A stretch of DNA of 64,000 bases, taken from NCBI GenBank assembly GCA_001566295.1, contig KQ964245.1:3291524-3355523 (forward strand), in the 5' to 3' direction. This DNA is from Microdochium bolleyi. Taxonomy: Eukaryota; Ascomycota; Sordariomycetes; Xylariales; Microdochiaceae. The position numbers and the translations under genes are program-made. The number at the start of each line of letters is the position of its first letter. The first letter of the stretch is position 1. The notes under the pieces are model-generated. The model did not search any database. It was not told the origin of the DNA and saw only the letters and a list, made by a program, of their open reading frames with translations. This document shows, one piece after another, positions 31,567 to 43,300 of the stretch.

Positions 31567-32235
31567 AGGGAGGGACTGCGCACGGCGGTCTGGTTCCCAC
31601 GGCGCCAGCGTCCCTGTGGTTGGACCGGCCTACACTTCTCATTCCTAGGCTTTCCCTCGTCTCTCTTTAGAGTATCTTTTATTTCTCAGCTTCACACTAT
31701 GGGCATCTCGGCGTATGGATGGCGTTTGCATCAGGAATTAGCATTGAACAATGGTCAACATTCACTTTCAACGTATCTCGGTTCCTCCTGTTCGTGCCCA
31801 TGCCATCCGCAGTGCCTGGGTGAGGCGGGTAATGAGGTGTGTACGCCACGAAGGCTTGGTGTTTGCAGCAGACATAACATTACGGCACTCTTCGCGCCAG
31901 CGACTTTGACCAAGCTCGAGCGATGTGACTAGCTACTGTTTTTTTGAAAGGAAATGCAATGACTCACGCCTAGCACCGCAACAGACCGGCCTAAGATAGG
32001 TACGATAGCGAATGTGCAAGAGAGTGCTCGTTGCACGTGTCATATGTCACGGGGACCAGCTCGGCCCGCCATATTTAAATCCAGTTGACTCTTTTAAGGC
32101 GATGGCACATCAAGGGTACTGCTTCGTGGTCGTACAGACTCTATTTTGTATTGTTCTGCCATGGACGTAGCAATGCCCCAGCAATCTTACAATCAACATG
32201 CCCTCTTCTTTGTCTCCCTTCCGTCTTCACACACC
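31567..32235. other. Intergenic, convergent 3' ends (TAF10 / uS19m)
   Basis: The two genes converge; 3' UTRs are expected. No further gene or RNA was recognised. Confidence 0.5.
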
Positions 32236-33152
32236 CTATTTGTTCCAGATGAACGGCCTCCTCGTTCTGTGTGTAGAGTGTCAGTCAGGCTTGCAATCTA
32301 AGCTCGACCCATGCCAGATCCATCACCAGATCAGGAGTCTCTGGGAGAAGACAAGAAATATTAAAAGGGAACAAAACTTACATTGAGAATTCGCCGAGCT
32401 TGTGCCCCACCATGTCCTCGGTGATGAAGACGTCTGTGTAGTCCTTGCCATTGTGGACCTGGAACTTCAGCCCAACGAAGCTGGGCAGGATGGTCGCAGA
32501 TCGGGCCTGTGTGCGTATCGGCCTCGCTTTCACACCGGGCGCGGGGCGGACTATGGGGAGACTATGGAAATGGACTCGCTGTCAGTGATTCGGTCGCTTG
32601 GACTCGGTCTCGTAGACTTTTCTTGATCTGTGTGTGTGTGCTGTGGTGGGTGCCTGGCTCGAATCTCCGTCGGCTCGTTGCGGCTTCGCCTCCGGACATG
32701 GTTTCTGGTCGAGCTCTCCTACGCATGTCCCTGCCCGCCTCGCTTGAGGCGCTCTTGTTCGCTTGGTCGTTTTCCAACGAGGGGAGTTATCGGCCCAATC
32801 TCGTGCCTATAGCTCACAAAGTAGGACGGAACGGACGAGAGAAGACTCGGCGATGGAGTGGACGCCTATTCCGCAATCTTTTGGGTGTATACTTCCGAAA
32901 AGGTGCCGAGTTCGTCGTGGGCAAATGCGCGCTGAAGGATGGGCTGATTGGGTCGTCCGTGTCGTTGGTCTTCCTCGCGGGGCAAAGGTGAAATCGTGGT
33001 GGGAGAAAGGTATGCTTACGGGACGATATGAGGGCCTGTGAACCACAAGAATGTCAGTATGTCGAGCCTCGTGCACTGCGACACATACAAGCCAGGGTGG
33101 CCATACCTTTCCAGACGGAGCGGCCCTTGAGGAGGCACCGCGTGGGCTGCAT
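32236..33152 (-). CDS. RSM19: Mitochondrial ribosomal protein uS19m
   Basis: Exons 33152-33107, 33035-33020, 32561-32382 and 32266-32236 give a 90-aa protein with all phases matching. It is a bacterial-type S19 of the small mitochondrial ribosomal subunit. Family features: RSVWKGPHIVP at the start, ARSATILPSFVGL, VHNGKDYTDVFITEDMVGHKLGEF, and the basic end TRRPFIWNK. Exon 2 is a 16-nt microexon coding for GPHIV; exon 4 codes only the last ten residues. For exon 3, the acceptor at 32562 is used rather than a second CATAG 10 nt downstream, because only it keeps the frame. Introns make up more than 70 percent of the gene, so simple ORF scans do not see it. No separate cleavable presequence is apparent; like bacterial S19 it is basic and may target internally. 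Confidence 0.9.
33020..33035 (-). other. 16-nt microexon of the uS19m gene
   Basis: Flanked by GTTCACAG upstream and GTAAGC downstream. It joins GTCTGGAAAG of exon 1 in phase and supplies GPHIVP, a strongly conserved uS19 segment. Confidence 0.85.
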
Positions 33153-33712
33153 GACGACGGCGGCAGGTGCGATGCGTGAAGGCAGGCAAGGGTGCGAGCG
33201 GGATCGATACGGTGTAAGGGGGGGGGTCTGAGGATCTGGTTGTCGCTGGGCGAGGGCAGATCTGCTGCGGACTTCTACTGGTGTGTCGTCGTTGTGAGGG
33301 AGCTGGTGCGGTTGAAGCTTGGCCGTTTGGACAATCTGAGGCTCGAATCGCGAATTCAGAGGTCGAAGATCTGAGGGTCGGGCTAGGGTCCCCAAACGGG
33401 GTTAGCGCCATCTTTGCACCAAGCATCTCACCATGCGCCTCATCGTCTTCAAGGCAGGCTGAAACTGTATTCACGACAAAAACATGCGAATCTGATTAGT
33501 TTGCACTCATAGAATCACTGTATAACTGGCCAAGTATCTGTTGGTAACGTGATTCTATGAGAAACTCGATAGTCAGAGGAGTGTAAAACTCGAGGCTCGT
33601 CACCTCTGAAAGAATAAGATCGCCCTCGAAACGCCATACAGCCAAATCATATGCCAATGCTAATAATTCCCACAGGTTCCAATGTAAAATGACAGCAACC
33701 CTTCCCAATGGT
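33153..33712. other. Intergenic region
   Basis: 560 nt between two minus-strand genes: the uS19m promoter and the 3' end of the WLM gene. Contains a G run near 33220. Nothing else seen. Confidence 0.5.
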
Positions 33713-34819
33713 TTATTTCGCAGAGCCGCTACCGTCTGATGAGCGATCCGGCGACCGCCTCGTCTCCGTCATCCTCTTCATCCGCTCTTCCGCCGCCTTG
33801 GCAATAATCTCCCGCCGATTGAGAGCGTTGTTTCCAGAGTTTGTTCCTCTCACATTACTGCTGCTGCTGGCAGGTGTTCCGCCGCCCAGCACAAACTCGC
33901 CACCCGTCCAGCCGCCGTGGTCGTACGCTATCTCATCGCTCTCGACGTCCGCGGGCTCGTAAAAGTCGGAGCCAGCTACGTTGCGGCCACCGCTCTTCCA
34001 GTCCGCCTTGGCGACCTCGCGCTCGATCTGATGGCACAGGTCCCAAAAGTTGCGGTCGTGCGGACTGTGGACGTTGTGGGCAAGCTCGTGACAGAGTGTG
34101 TTGCGGATGGTCTTGTAGTCGCGATAACCATCGTAGGCATCTGTCCGGAGTCGCAGCTCGATCACCTCGCCCTTGTTGCGGTTCAGGCCGAGGATCCGTG
34201 TGGTGCCTTCGTGGTTCGATTCGGTGTACGACAAAGGATCCATCTCGGTAAGAAGCCCTACTGAAAACTTGTGCTTGCGCATGGCGGCCTTGATGCCCGG
34301 ATCAGCCTTGAGCCGCTCGAGGAAGGCCAGCGAGCGGCCGGGATGTGGTAGGTTGGGCAGTGGCCGCAGCTGCATGAAGGTATAGGTGCTGTCCTCGTGG
34401 GCGCGGGCCGGATCGCGGCGTGATATGAGCTTGGGAGGGTTGCGGCGGGCAGCTACAAGATGAGCCTGCCGGGCAGTCGCCGCAGCCGAGGCACGGTTCA
34501 GGGCGGTGATCTCGTCGTTGGGCGTGCCCATCAGTGTAATCTTCCTGCCCTCGAGCTGTTTGAGAGACATGTCTTCGGAGAAAGGGTGCTTGAGGGTGCC
34601 GACTTTGGGCACGAGCAGCTTCTGGTTCTCGATGGGAACGCTGAGGTCATCCTGGATGGCGGCGCAGAGGTGCGCCAGGGTCGCCGAGTCGTCAAAGTGT
34701 AATGAGTGTTGCTTGCTGCGATATGTGAAATTGATGTTGACAACGGCGTCGTCGTCGTGAGAAATTCCGTGCTCATCATGCATCTGAGGCTTTGCCATGG
34801 AAGCGGTCTTTGGTGCCAC
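33713..34819 (-). CDS. Ubiquitin-like / WLM-domain metallopeptidase
   Basis: Single-exon gene, 368 aa. An N-terminal ubiquitin-like fold (about residues 26-105, INFTYRSKQHSLHF to the LMGTPNDE end) is followed by a WLM (WSS1-like) zinc peptidase domain (about 135-330). The metal site is HELAHNVHSPH: His244, Glu245, His248 and His254, fitting HExxHxxxxxH, followed by DRNFWDLCHQIE. Relatives: S. pombe ubiquitin/metalloprotease fusion proteins, and more distantly Wss1/SPRTN proteases that remove DNA-protein crosslinks. The built-in UBL suggests proteasome or Cdc48/p97 contact; DNA-repair or protein-quality-control roles are inferences from the family. The C terminus is Ser/Arg-rich without a recognisable VCP-binding motif. 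Met8 is an alternative start. Confidence 0.9.
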   Translation of the reverse strand: MAPKTASMAKPQMHDEHGISHDDDAVVNINFTYRSKQHSLHFDDSATLAHLCAAIQDDLSVPIENQKLLVPKVGTLKHPFSEDMSLKQLEGRKITLMGTPNDEITALNRASAAATARQAHLVAARRNPPKLISRRDPARAHEDSTYTFMQLRPLPNLPHPGRSLAFLERLKADPGIKAAMRKHKFSVGLLTEMDPLSYTESNHEGTTRILGLNRNKGEVIELRLRTDAYDGYRDYKTIRNTLCHELAHNVHSPHDRNFWDLCHQIEREVAKADWKSGGRNVAGSDFYEPADVESDEIAYDHGGWTGGEFVLGGGTPASSSSNVRGTNSGNNALNRREIIAKAAEERMKRMTETRRSPDRSSDGSGSAK

Positions 34820-35617
34820 TAATGGGCCGTGCTGGTTGGGGTCGATCCTCTTCGGGCTTCAAATAGGTCGGTCGGTCGTTCTGGGTATGACAGCGCCGCT
34901 TCAGAGATGGGTTCGTGATCTGTTTCTGACTTGAAGGTGGGTTTGTGACACAATGTAGCAGATTCAACAGGGAGGAAAGCCAGTCTGTATCTATACGAAG
35001 ACCAAGGCTGGAGGTGGCCAGCCCCGGCAAAGCCCCCGTCGAAGATTCACGATGTTAGGCGGCGAGATGGCTTTGTAATACGTCAGACGGCCGGACCGCC
35101 CGCATGACTTGCGGACTCCGAACGGGAGCACAGGGTCCAGATCCCCGAAGGCCGGGCTGCAGGTGGCCTGTCGCTGTGCATTATGTAAGCAGACACGCCG
35201 CCAAAGTACCAAAGTATCTCTGTGTCCCCACCCACGGACGGGCGACAGGGCAGCCACCCGACCGGGGCACTTCCACTCCCACTTGGCCTGGTGGAGCTGT
35301 GAAGGGAGATGCCGCACTGGTTGGTCAATCGCGCGTTTCGTGTCCTTTCCTCAGGTCTCCCTTCTCGTTCATTACGTCGGCCCCTCGCCTGCTCTTCTGC
35401 TGCTCAAACAACGTCCGCGCCATTCTCACGACGACCATCACAACTCTTGACAGCTGCGGCTACTCCTGCCTGACGACGGCCCCGGTGCTCACCAAGAGAG
35501 TGCTTGCCACGACCCAAGAATCGAAAGCTCGAGCTTCCCGGAGCTTAGCTCCCTCAACCAGACACCCCAGGTCTCAACCCCAGCTTGCGCCGCAGTCGCA
35601 CTGCAGACATCGCCGCC
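34820..35617. other. Divergent intergenic region (WLM gene / ERD2)
   Basis: About 800 nt holding two promoters. The ERD2 side is C/T-rich. No further coding region recognised. Confidence 0.5.
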
Positions 35618-36475
35618 ATGCCTCTCAACGTCTTCAGAGTCCTTGGTACAAGCTCCAGCATTGCTCCAGGCCGCACGTCATGGCAGACCACAGGCTAACA
35701 CATGCTTCCTAGCGGACTTCTCGCACTTGGCGTCCATCTTCATCCTCCTCCACAAGATGACTGAGCTCAACGTATGAAAGAATCTACGGGCAGGCATGTG
35801 TCCCACGCACAGAATCCCAATGCTAACAAATCACTCAGGGCTGTGCGGGCATCTCCTTCAAGTCACAAGCACTCTACCTTGTGGTCTACGTGACACGATA
35901 TCTCGGTACGGCTTCCCTGCTAGTCAGATACACGGCGGCCTTTCCTTCCTGACTAACAACGATATTCAACCAATGAAACAGACCTCTTCAGCACCGACAG
36001 CGTGTACAACTTCATATTCAAGGTCCTCTTCATCGCCTCGCAGAGCTACATCATCTACCTTATGACGTCGAAGTACAAGCCCACACACGACCCGAACCTC
36101 GACACCTTCCGTGTGCAGTACCTAGTTGGCGGCGCCGCCGCTCTAGCCATTCTGCTCCCATACAAATACATCGCCTCCGAGATCCTCTGGGCCTTCAGCA
36201 TCTGGCTCGAGGCCGTCGCCATCCTGCCCCAGCTCTTCATGCTCCAGCGCACGGGCGAGGCCGAGACTATCACCACCCACTATCTCTTCGCCCTCGGCAT
36301 CTACCGCGGCCTCTATATCCCCAACTGGATCTGGCGGTACTTCTCCGAGCCCAACCACAAGGTCGACTACATCGCCATCATCGCTGGCATCATTCAGACC
36401 ATCCTCTACAGCGACTTCTTCTGGATCTATTACACAAAGGTCATGAAGGGCAAGAAGTTCAAGCTTCCCGTCTAA
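35618..36475 (+). CDS. ERD2: ER lumen protein-retaining receptor ERD2
   Basis: Exons 35618-35645, 35713-35771, 35839-35905 and 35982-36475, phases matching, total 215 aa, the normal ERD2 size. The first exon has just 28 nt (MPLNVFRVLG). ERD2 is the seven-helix KDEL/HDEL receptor of the cis-Golgi that binds escaped ER-resident proteins and returns them in COPI vesicles. Seen: ADFSHLASIFILLHKM, GISFKSQALYLVVYVTRYLDLF, NFIFKVLFIASQSYIIYLM, LEAVAILPQLFMLQRTGEAE, ALGIYRGLYIPNWIWRYF, and the DFFWIYYTKVMKGKKFKLP tail, whose Lys residues serve COPI retrieval. No separate signal peptide; the first helix acts as signal anchor. Confidence 0.97.
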
Positions 36476-37336
36476 GCTTCCCTGAAGATCAGAGCATGAT
36501 CAGGAAGTCCCCCAAAGGGGCCTGGGCACGGGTGCCCAGGTGCTCACGGCACACATCTTCATGGGTGTTGGAGACTGGAAAGGGCATGACGCATGCGAGG
36601 TATAACCTTCGCGCCGAGGCGCTCTATCAAGGGCCAAGTGGAGAGCGATCTCTTCACTGCCAGCAGTGTATGGATCCCGACCAGCGCAACCGGGGTGCTC
36701 CTGGTCTGTCCACATGATGTCCTTAAATCTTCGAGTATCTAGACCTGCAGGCGTTCGGGGGAAAACTACGGTTGGGCGTGAATTTTGGTCCGTCTTGTGA
36801 GTTTGTAGGAGGAAGACAAGAGACTTCTGAATGGATAACGATGCGTCGTCCCGACTTCTCAAGTTTGTGGCATCATGATGCGCCTTTTCCCAATAGTAGA
36901 GCCAATTTAGTACACACAAGGCACAAGAACTGCTGGTGTTTCATGAATTCATTTCTATGGCAAGTGGCATACCCCCTACGCTGTTGTGTTGGAATGGATA
37001 CAGCCAAGTGACCAAAGACATACACGCCACCCAATGATGATGCTGCATGCGCATTGCGACTATCGCGCGGGAAAACAAACTGTGTTGAAAAAGACCTAAT
37101 GATAACACGCGCTCTCCATTGCCGCCAGTGGGTGTTGCCCAGTGCGACCCACGCCTCTACCCGTTTTGATATCCTGCGATGGCCTGCACTCCTTCACAGG
37201 ACCCAGTGGGTTCGTTGCGGCGTCTCGTGGTATCAAGCACCTGGTCGGATGTTGCGCCTTCTCTGACCGTCGACTCTCGTCTCTGTCTCTATGATACAGT
37301 CAAAGGCGACTCTCGGAATTTGTTCTGTGAACTCGT
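36476..37336. other. Intergenic, convergent 3' ends (ERD2 / TOM1)
   Basis: 860 nt between converging genes, expected to hold both 3' UTRs. Just after the ERD2 stop lie two short inverted repeats (CCCCAAAGGGG and CCTGGGCACGGGTGCCCAGG at about 36510-36541) that could form a hairpin in the ERD2 3' UTR. No other gene seen. Confidence 0.5.
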
Positions 37337-40300
37337 CTATGCGAAACCGAAATATTCGCTGCCAGCTGTGATAGCCTTGAGTAATTGACCGCGGAGCATG
37401 TCGTAGCTGTCGTACTCAGGGAGATCCAATTCTATTGCGCAGGTGAAATGTTAGCTTCGTGTCAACAGAGCAAGCTGTTCGGTAGTGTCTTACGGTTGAA
37501 GCATGTGTGAGAGCTAGGCAGACGGTCTTTATTGCCATAGTCACGGTGGATGTTGAACCTGTTGACGCCATTCATGCCCTCGAGCTCCTTGAAGCCGTTC
37601 AGCGGCACTTTACTGGTGCCTGTGACGAATTGCAGCAACTTGGCAAGCTCCTCTTTATCAAAGGAGCGCAGCGCACGCCAGAACCACTGGATCTGCTGAG
37701 ACGATGGAGAGTAGTTGTGGTATTCCGTGTTGCCCTTCCAATCATCAACGTCGATATCAGGCAGACCGGAGATCAGCAACTCCAGCTCCTGCTCATTGAA
37801 GATGGAAATCAGGTCGGCCGGGATTATCTCGTGGAAGCCTGCCAGACAATTCAGTTAGCGATGCCTACTCCATGTAGTTACGATCGTCGGTAGAGGGCCA
37901 CATACCTTTGAGAAACTGCTCCATCTGGTCGCGCACAGACGACAAGAGCTTATGCTCAACAACTAAGCGCACATACTCCTGCTTGTTCTCCTCGGTGACC
38001 GGAATGTTGCGACCATTCTCGCGGAGGTCCTCCACGCGTGTCACACCAAACTCGTCTGTCTCCACAGAGAAAGTCTCAGTGATGATATCCGTGATGTCGT
38101 TCTCAAGCATCCAGACGAGCGACTTGTAGTAGTCCGGATCGAAGGATTCCATATCCTTGACCGAGACCTGCTTGCCGAGGATACGCTTGTATACGGCACG
38201 ACTGAAGTAACAATCGAGAACCCTGCCCTCGTAAAGAGCTTTTCCGATGACACGACCGATGAACTTGAAGTACATCAAATGCTCATCGTTGATGCCGCTA
38301 AGTTTATTGGGGTGGAAGGTTGTGCGGTCACTTGAGACTGGTACGAACAGCGCATAGTTGGGATCGAACATCTGCCGCGAGAGGACCTGGAACCACTCTC
38401 GAGTGACACCACCAGCATCAACACCTTCTTCTCCGTGGAAGCGGATGTTGAGCTTGCCAAACTTCATCTCGTCTCCACTCTTGAAGTAGAGCGACTTGAA
38501 AGAGTCCTGGAACACCTGGTCGCGGCGGACCTGAAGCTGCAAAGTCGGGAAAATGCGTCCAGATGGGACCTGACCCTTGTTGTGGACACTGCGTGTGAAC
38601 CAGCTGCGCTTGTTGTCGAATTCTAGGACCTTCGGGTTCTTCACTAGGTTGGAGAATGTTCCTTTCATGAGCGAAGGGTTGTTCCGCACAAGTTCGTTGA
38701 GGATACGGCGATGCTCCTCAGTGAAGGTGAAGAACAAGCTTGCGATATGCGACTCGGGAGGAGGGCTGGTGAGCAACATTTCCTTGTCCTGACCTTGAGA
38801 TGTCTGGGGCTCGGTCTGTGCATTGTCCTTGCAGACAACCATCAACGATTCGATCAGGGGAAGTAGTATTGTTGCCACATTGATGAGGTTTTCTCTCTCG
38901 CGGATGGCGCCCAAGCAAGCACTGAGCTTCTCCCACAGAGCATTGAACGTAGCGTTGCGGTACAGCTCCGAAATGAGATCCTGTTTGCGTGTCTGCTCTG
39001 CTACAGTGGCACTATCATTACTGTCGACGTCACTCTTCTTCTGCGCAAAGAGGTGATCAAGCGCCGTGAGTACACGAAGTAGCTTGTTTTGATCCGAAGC
39101 TCCCGGAGAGAACTTCGCCAATGCGACGCCTTGAATCTCGGTGCCCGTGGTTGCACTTTCGATGTGGGGTAGGAGCTCGTCAAGGTGCTTCACGATCTTC
39201 TCACTAAGCATCTGAGCTTGCTTTGCGAGCTCTTCGCCGAATATGAGCATAGCACCTGGCACAGCGGACAGGTTCTTGATAGTTGACAAGGTCTCCTTGA
39301 ATGTCCTTGAGCTGCACTCTCTCGCGACAAAGATGTTGATAATGAGTGTCAGGTTCTGGACTGGGATGACCGGGGGGTGCAAATGCTTGAGCTTCTTCTG
39401 GAGTGCCAGCTTCTTCTCCGCCAGCTTTGCTGGATCCGACTCGGGTGTGGGTGCGACGTCGCTCACAGGTGCTTGGCTGTCCAAGCCGGATGGGGTCGTA
39501 TCAGCAGCTCCTTCGCCCGACATAACCTCTTGCTTCTTGCTCTCTTCGCCCTGCTTGTCACCTTGCGATTCGGTACTTGACTGAGCGGCCGCATCGGCAG
39601 TAGGAACAGGGGCGGCCTCGAGTTTCTGGATAGCGGCAATAGCCTCTTTCTTCTTGCGCTCGAGAGCAAGCAGTGGGAAAGTGACACGACTCAGCAAAGA
39701 TGACAAGCTGTCCATGATGGCAGAGCTCTCCATGACAAGGTCGCGGTCCAATAAAGCCAGGAGAGAATTGATGGCATATTTATGTGCCTTAGTATCCTTG
39801 TACTTTCCCTTGCGACTCAAGGTCCGCTTGAGTGGTAGGCTGTTCGACTCATGCTCGGTCAGGAAAAGCGATGGGACGTGAATGTTGTACTCCGCCAAGT
39901 ATCCAAGCAGATCAAGGCACTGCTGTACGATAAGCAGCGGTGACGTTTCTGAGCTAGGCTGGATGGTCTGGGATGGCATAGTGCTTGTTGCAGCTCGCTT
40001 AAGGCCCTGGGGTGTCTTTGCGTCTTTGTCTTTCGGCTGCTTGGCCTTGATCGAGAGGTGCACAAAACTCCGCTCAACAGCATCGACGTCAGTCGTTCCA
40101 TCCTGAAGTATCTGAAGGAGCGTGTTGATGACCTCTGATCGATTGAGCCGGTTCTCGCATACGTCCTTGAAGACATGCTTCAATGAGCTCTCGAGAGAGC
40201 CACCCTTGACGTTGATGAACATGAGCCGCAACAAGGTCGCAACGCCAGACCTATCAAGCATCTGCACAACGACCTTGCGTTGGTTCCTCTCGCTATCGGC

Positions 40301-43300
40301 CTGTCCGGTTGCGGATGCTATCTCGCGAGGACGGCCAGAAGAAATAGCTGCCTCATTCGCATGCGGTTCAGGTCGGCCAAGGCGTCGCGCTTGTGCGGCC
40401 ATCTCTGGGGGCAATGTGTCCATGATGTCAGCCCCTTGGTCTATCAGCACCTGCTCTCGCAGTTCAGGCGGTAGCGTCATGAGAATGCTGGCTGGATCCA
40501 TGTCCTGGGCTTCTGTCATCTGGCCAGGATTGGCAGTGCTGGCTTGCCGCCGAGCCTCTTGATGTTCACGACGGCGTTGTTCAGCACGTTCTTGCTGAAC
40601 GATCTCCATGCGAAGTTCGCGGGGGAGTGCATCCAGGAATTCTTGGAAGACTTCTGTCTGTTCCCCCGGCCCAGGTCCCTCTCTAGCCTGGGCACGCCGC
40701 GTGCTGATGGTCTGAGCGATGACTTCCTCACGGAATTCCTCAGGCAGAGCCTCGAGATAATCAGCGTCGATTCCAAGGTCCGTGATGTCGACTTGCTCTC
40801 CACGAATCGTTGTGTAGACTCGTGGCTGGCCAGATGGTGCACCACCTTGCGGACCGTCGTTATCGTCATTAGAAGTTTCGACGCCTTCCATTGCCTCGCT
40901 CGCTGACGTGGTGGATGCTTGCTCGATATAGCCAGATTCTGCTTCAGCTTGTGCAGCAATCTCGGCTGCCTCGGCGGCTGCACGCTCTCGCTCTTCAGCT
41001 TCCTGTTTCTCGCGAATGGCACGCTCTTCTGCCTCCTTGGCTTCACGTGCTTTACGGTCTTCTTCTTCCGCCTTCTTGCGCTCTTCCTCCTGCTTGCGAC
41101 GGATTTCCGCTTGCTCCTGCTCTTGTTTCATGGCCGGAGGTACCAGATACGAGAGGAGGACTGGGACGAGACGTGCCGACTTCTCTGCGTGCTGTTGTCC
41201 AAAGATCATCTTGACTTCGTCAATCCAGCGGAGGATGGTGCTCTCGCCATTGAAAGCGGTCGCTTGGCTGGGCTCTTGGAAGTGCTCTCTTCTGTCTGGT
41301 CGTGCTTCTCGACCATGGTGATCGATGGGCAGTGACACTTCACGGACCTCGCCGCGTGGCCCTTGCGTAATCTGGAAGTGGAGGGCATGGCCGTTTCTGT
41401 TGAAAGAGAGCGGAAGGGAGGACACGAGCTCGTTGATGAACGCCATAGGGTTGTCGAGATTGGCAGCGCCAAACAAGCTGCCTGGCAGACCGAGGCGCAA
41501 CAGATTCGGGTTGAAGCCGCGACTGGTACCTTCTTGCCCCGCATCACCACGGCGGAGCAGGGGGTTTGTACCGTCCTCGTTACTAGGCGCTCTGCCAGCG
41601 TCATGGCGGTGGACGCGTCCAAATCCACGTCCATCTGCAGAAAAAAAAGGTCAGTAGACCGCCCACTCCGTGGAAGAGCAAAACGAAAAAGTTCTTACCC
41701 AATGCTGCGAGGGGATCACCTCTGGTGCCCATCATGAATGGCAAAGGTGGCAGCGGGCTACGAGCATTGTGGCGATGTCGGTGATGGGGATGGCCGCCAA
41801 ACATGCCGCCATTGTCCACCACGAAAGTTGTATCCCAGCCCAGGCTTGGTGCTCCCATGTTTGGAGGAGGAGGATCATCTGCAAAACTGATAAGCTGCGT
41901 GAAATCGCGCCTCTGGAACTGGTCTGTACTCACTGGGATAATCTTCCTCGTATGCATACTCGTCTTCCAAATCTTCATCGACATCGTCTTCTTGGTCTGA
42001 TTAGCATCGGAGTCAATACGACCATTCCAGCTCTGAACGTACCGTCATCTTCGTCCGCCACGAAGCGATCGTTCAGATCGTCAATCTGGAAGTCTTCGTC
42101 AATAGCGCGCATGATGTCACCAATTCTCGGTGCGCCTTCTTCGCCGTTGAGGTCATGCATATGAGGCTCGTCGAGCTCTTCATCATGCTCGCCGTACTCA
42201 ACGCCATCGACTCCGTCTTCGTCCTCGTCACTCGGGCTCTCCCATCCGGAGGCGCCGTCATCTTCGAGCGGATTTCCTTCTTCGTCAACGATCTCAAGGC
42301 GGTCCTCGACGTCGTTCATATCGTCGGAGTCGTCCTCGGAGTCTTCACTGTCATCGGAGTCGTCTTCGTCCATCTCATCATCCTCGTCCTCATCGTCATC
42401 ATCCATGGTGACCTCAACGACGCCGAGGTCGCCGGGGAGTCCTTCAATAGGCCCCATACCAGTCATGTCTTCCTCGTCTTCGTCATCTTCGCTAATATCC
42501 TCCTCGGGATCTCTGATCTCGTCTTCCTCCTCATCGTAGTCCATCTCGTCGTCGTACTCGTCGTCGTACATCTCGTCATCGTCCTCTTCATCATCCTCAG
42601 AGTAATCACCTTCACGTGCCCGGCCCGGCTCGTTGAGACCAAGCGCAGAATTGCGGTACAGGTCGGGAGTTTCTTCGCGATTGTCTTCGATGTCAGAGAG
42701 AGACGTGGCGGAAGCGAGCTCATCATCGAGAATGTCCTGATTCGGAGGCGTGGAGATAATGTTGGAATGACTGAGCTGGATGGCTGTGCTAGTCAATATG
42801 CGGAGAACCCGTAGAATATACTTGATGGTCCGCTTGACAGGAGGGAAGCCAAGGTCAATATCGGCGATGGAAGCAGTAAGGGCAGACAGATACCCCTTCT
42901 CGTACATGAGGCGACGAATCTGAGCTTGCGATCGTTCAGGCGACTCCAGAGTAGAGCGGGTAGGCAGCTGAGTCTCTTTCTCTTTGTCACCCATCATCAC
43001 GTACATGACTTCCGCCAGTGCCAGCATCTTAGCGTAGCGGTTCTCAAACGATTCGTTGGAAAACGACGCATCCTTGTAGGACTTGAGCGTGGTGTCGAGC
43101 ACGAACTTCCGAACGAAGAGGAGATCAGGTTCCTCGTCATAGTCGAACTTATCACGGCTTCGATCAATGGGCCTCTCCCCGGTCTTGCTGACCAGCGCCA
43201 CCAATAGGTTCTGCGCTAATGCAGCAGTTGCCTGCTTCTTCTTCATAACCAGGCTGTCCGTGGACGCATCTGCCCAAGTGCTCGAGCAAAGGAGGTCATT

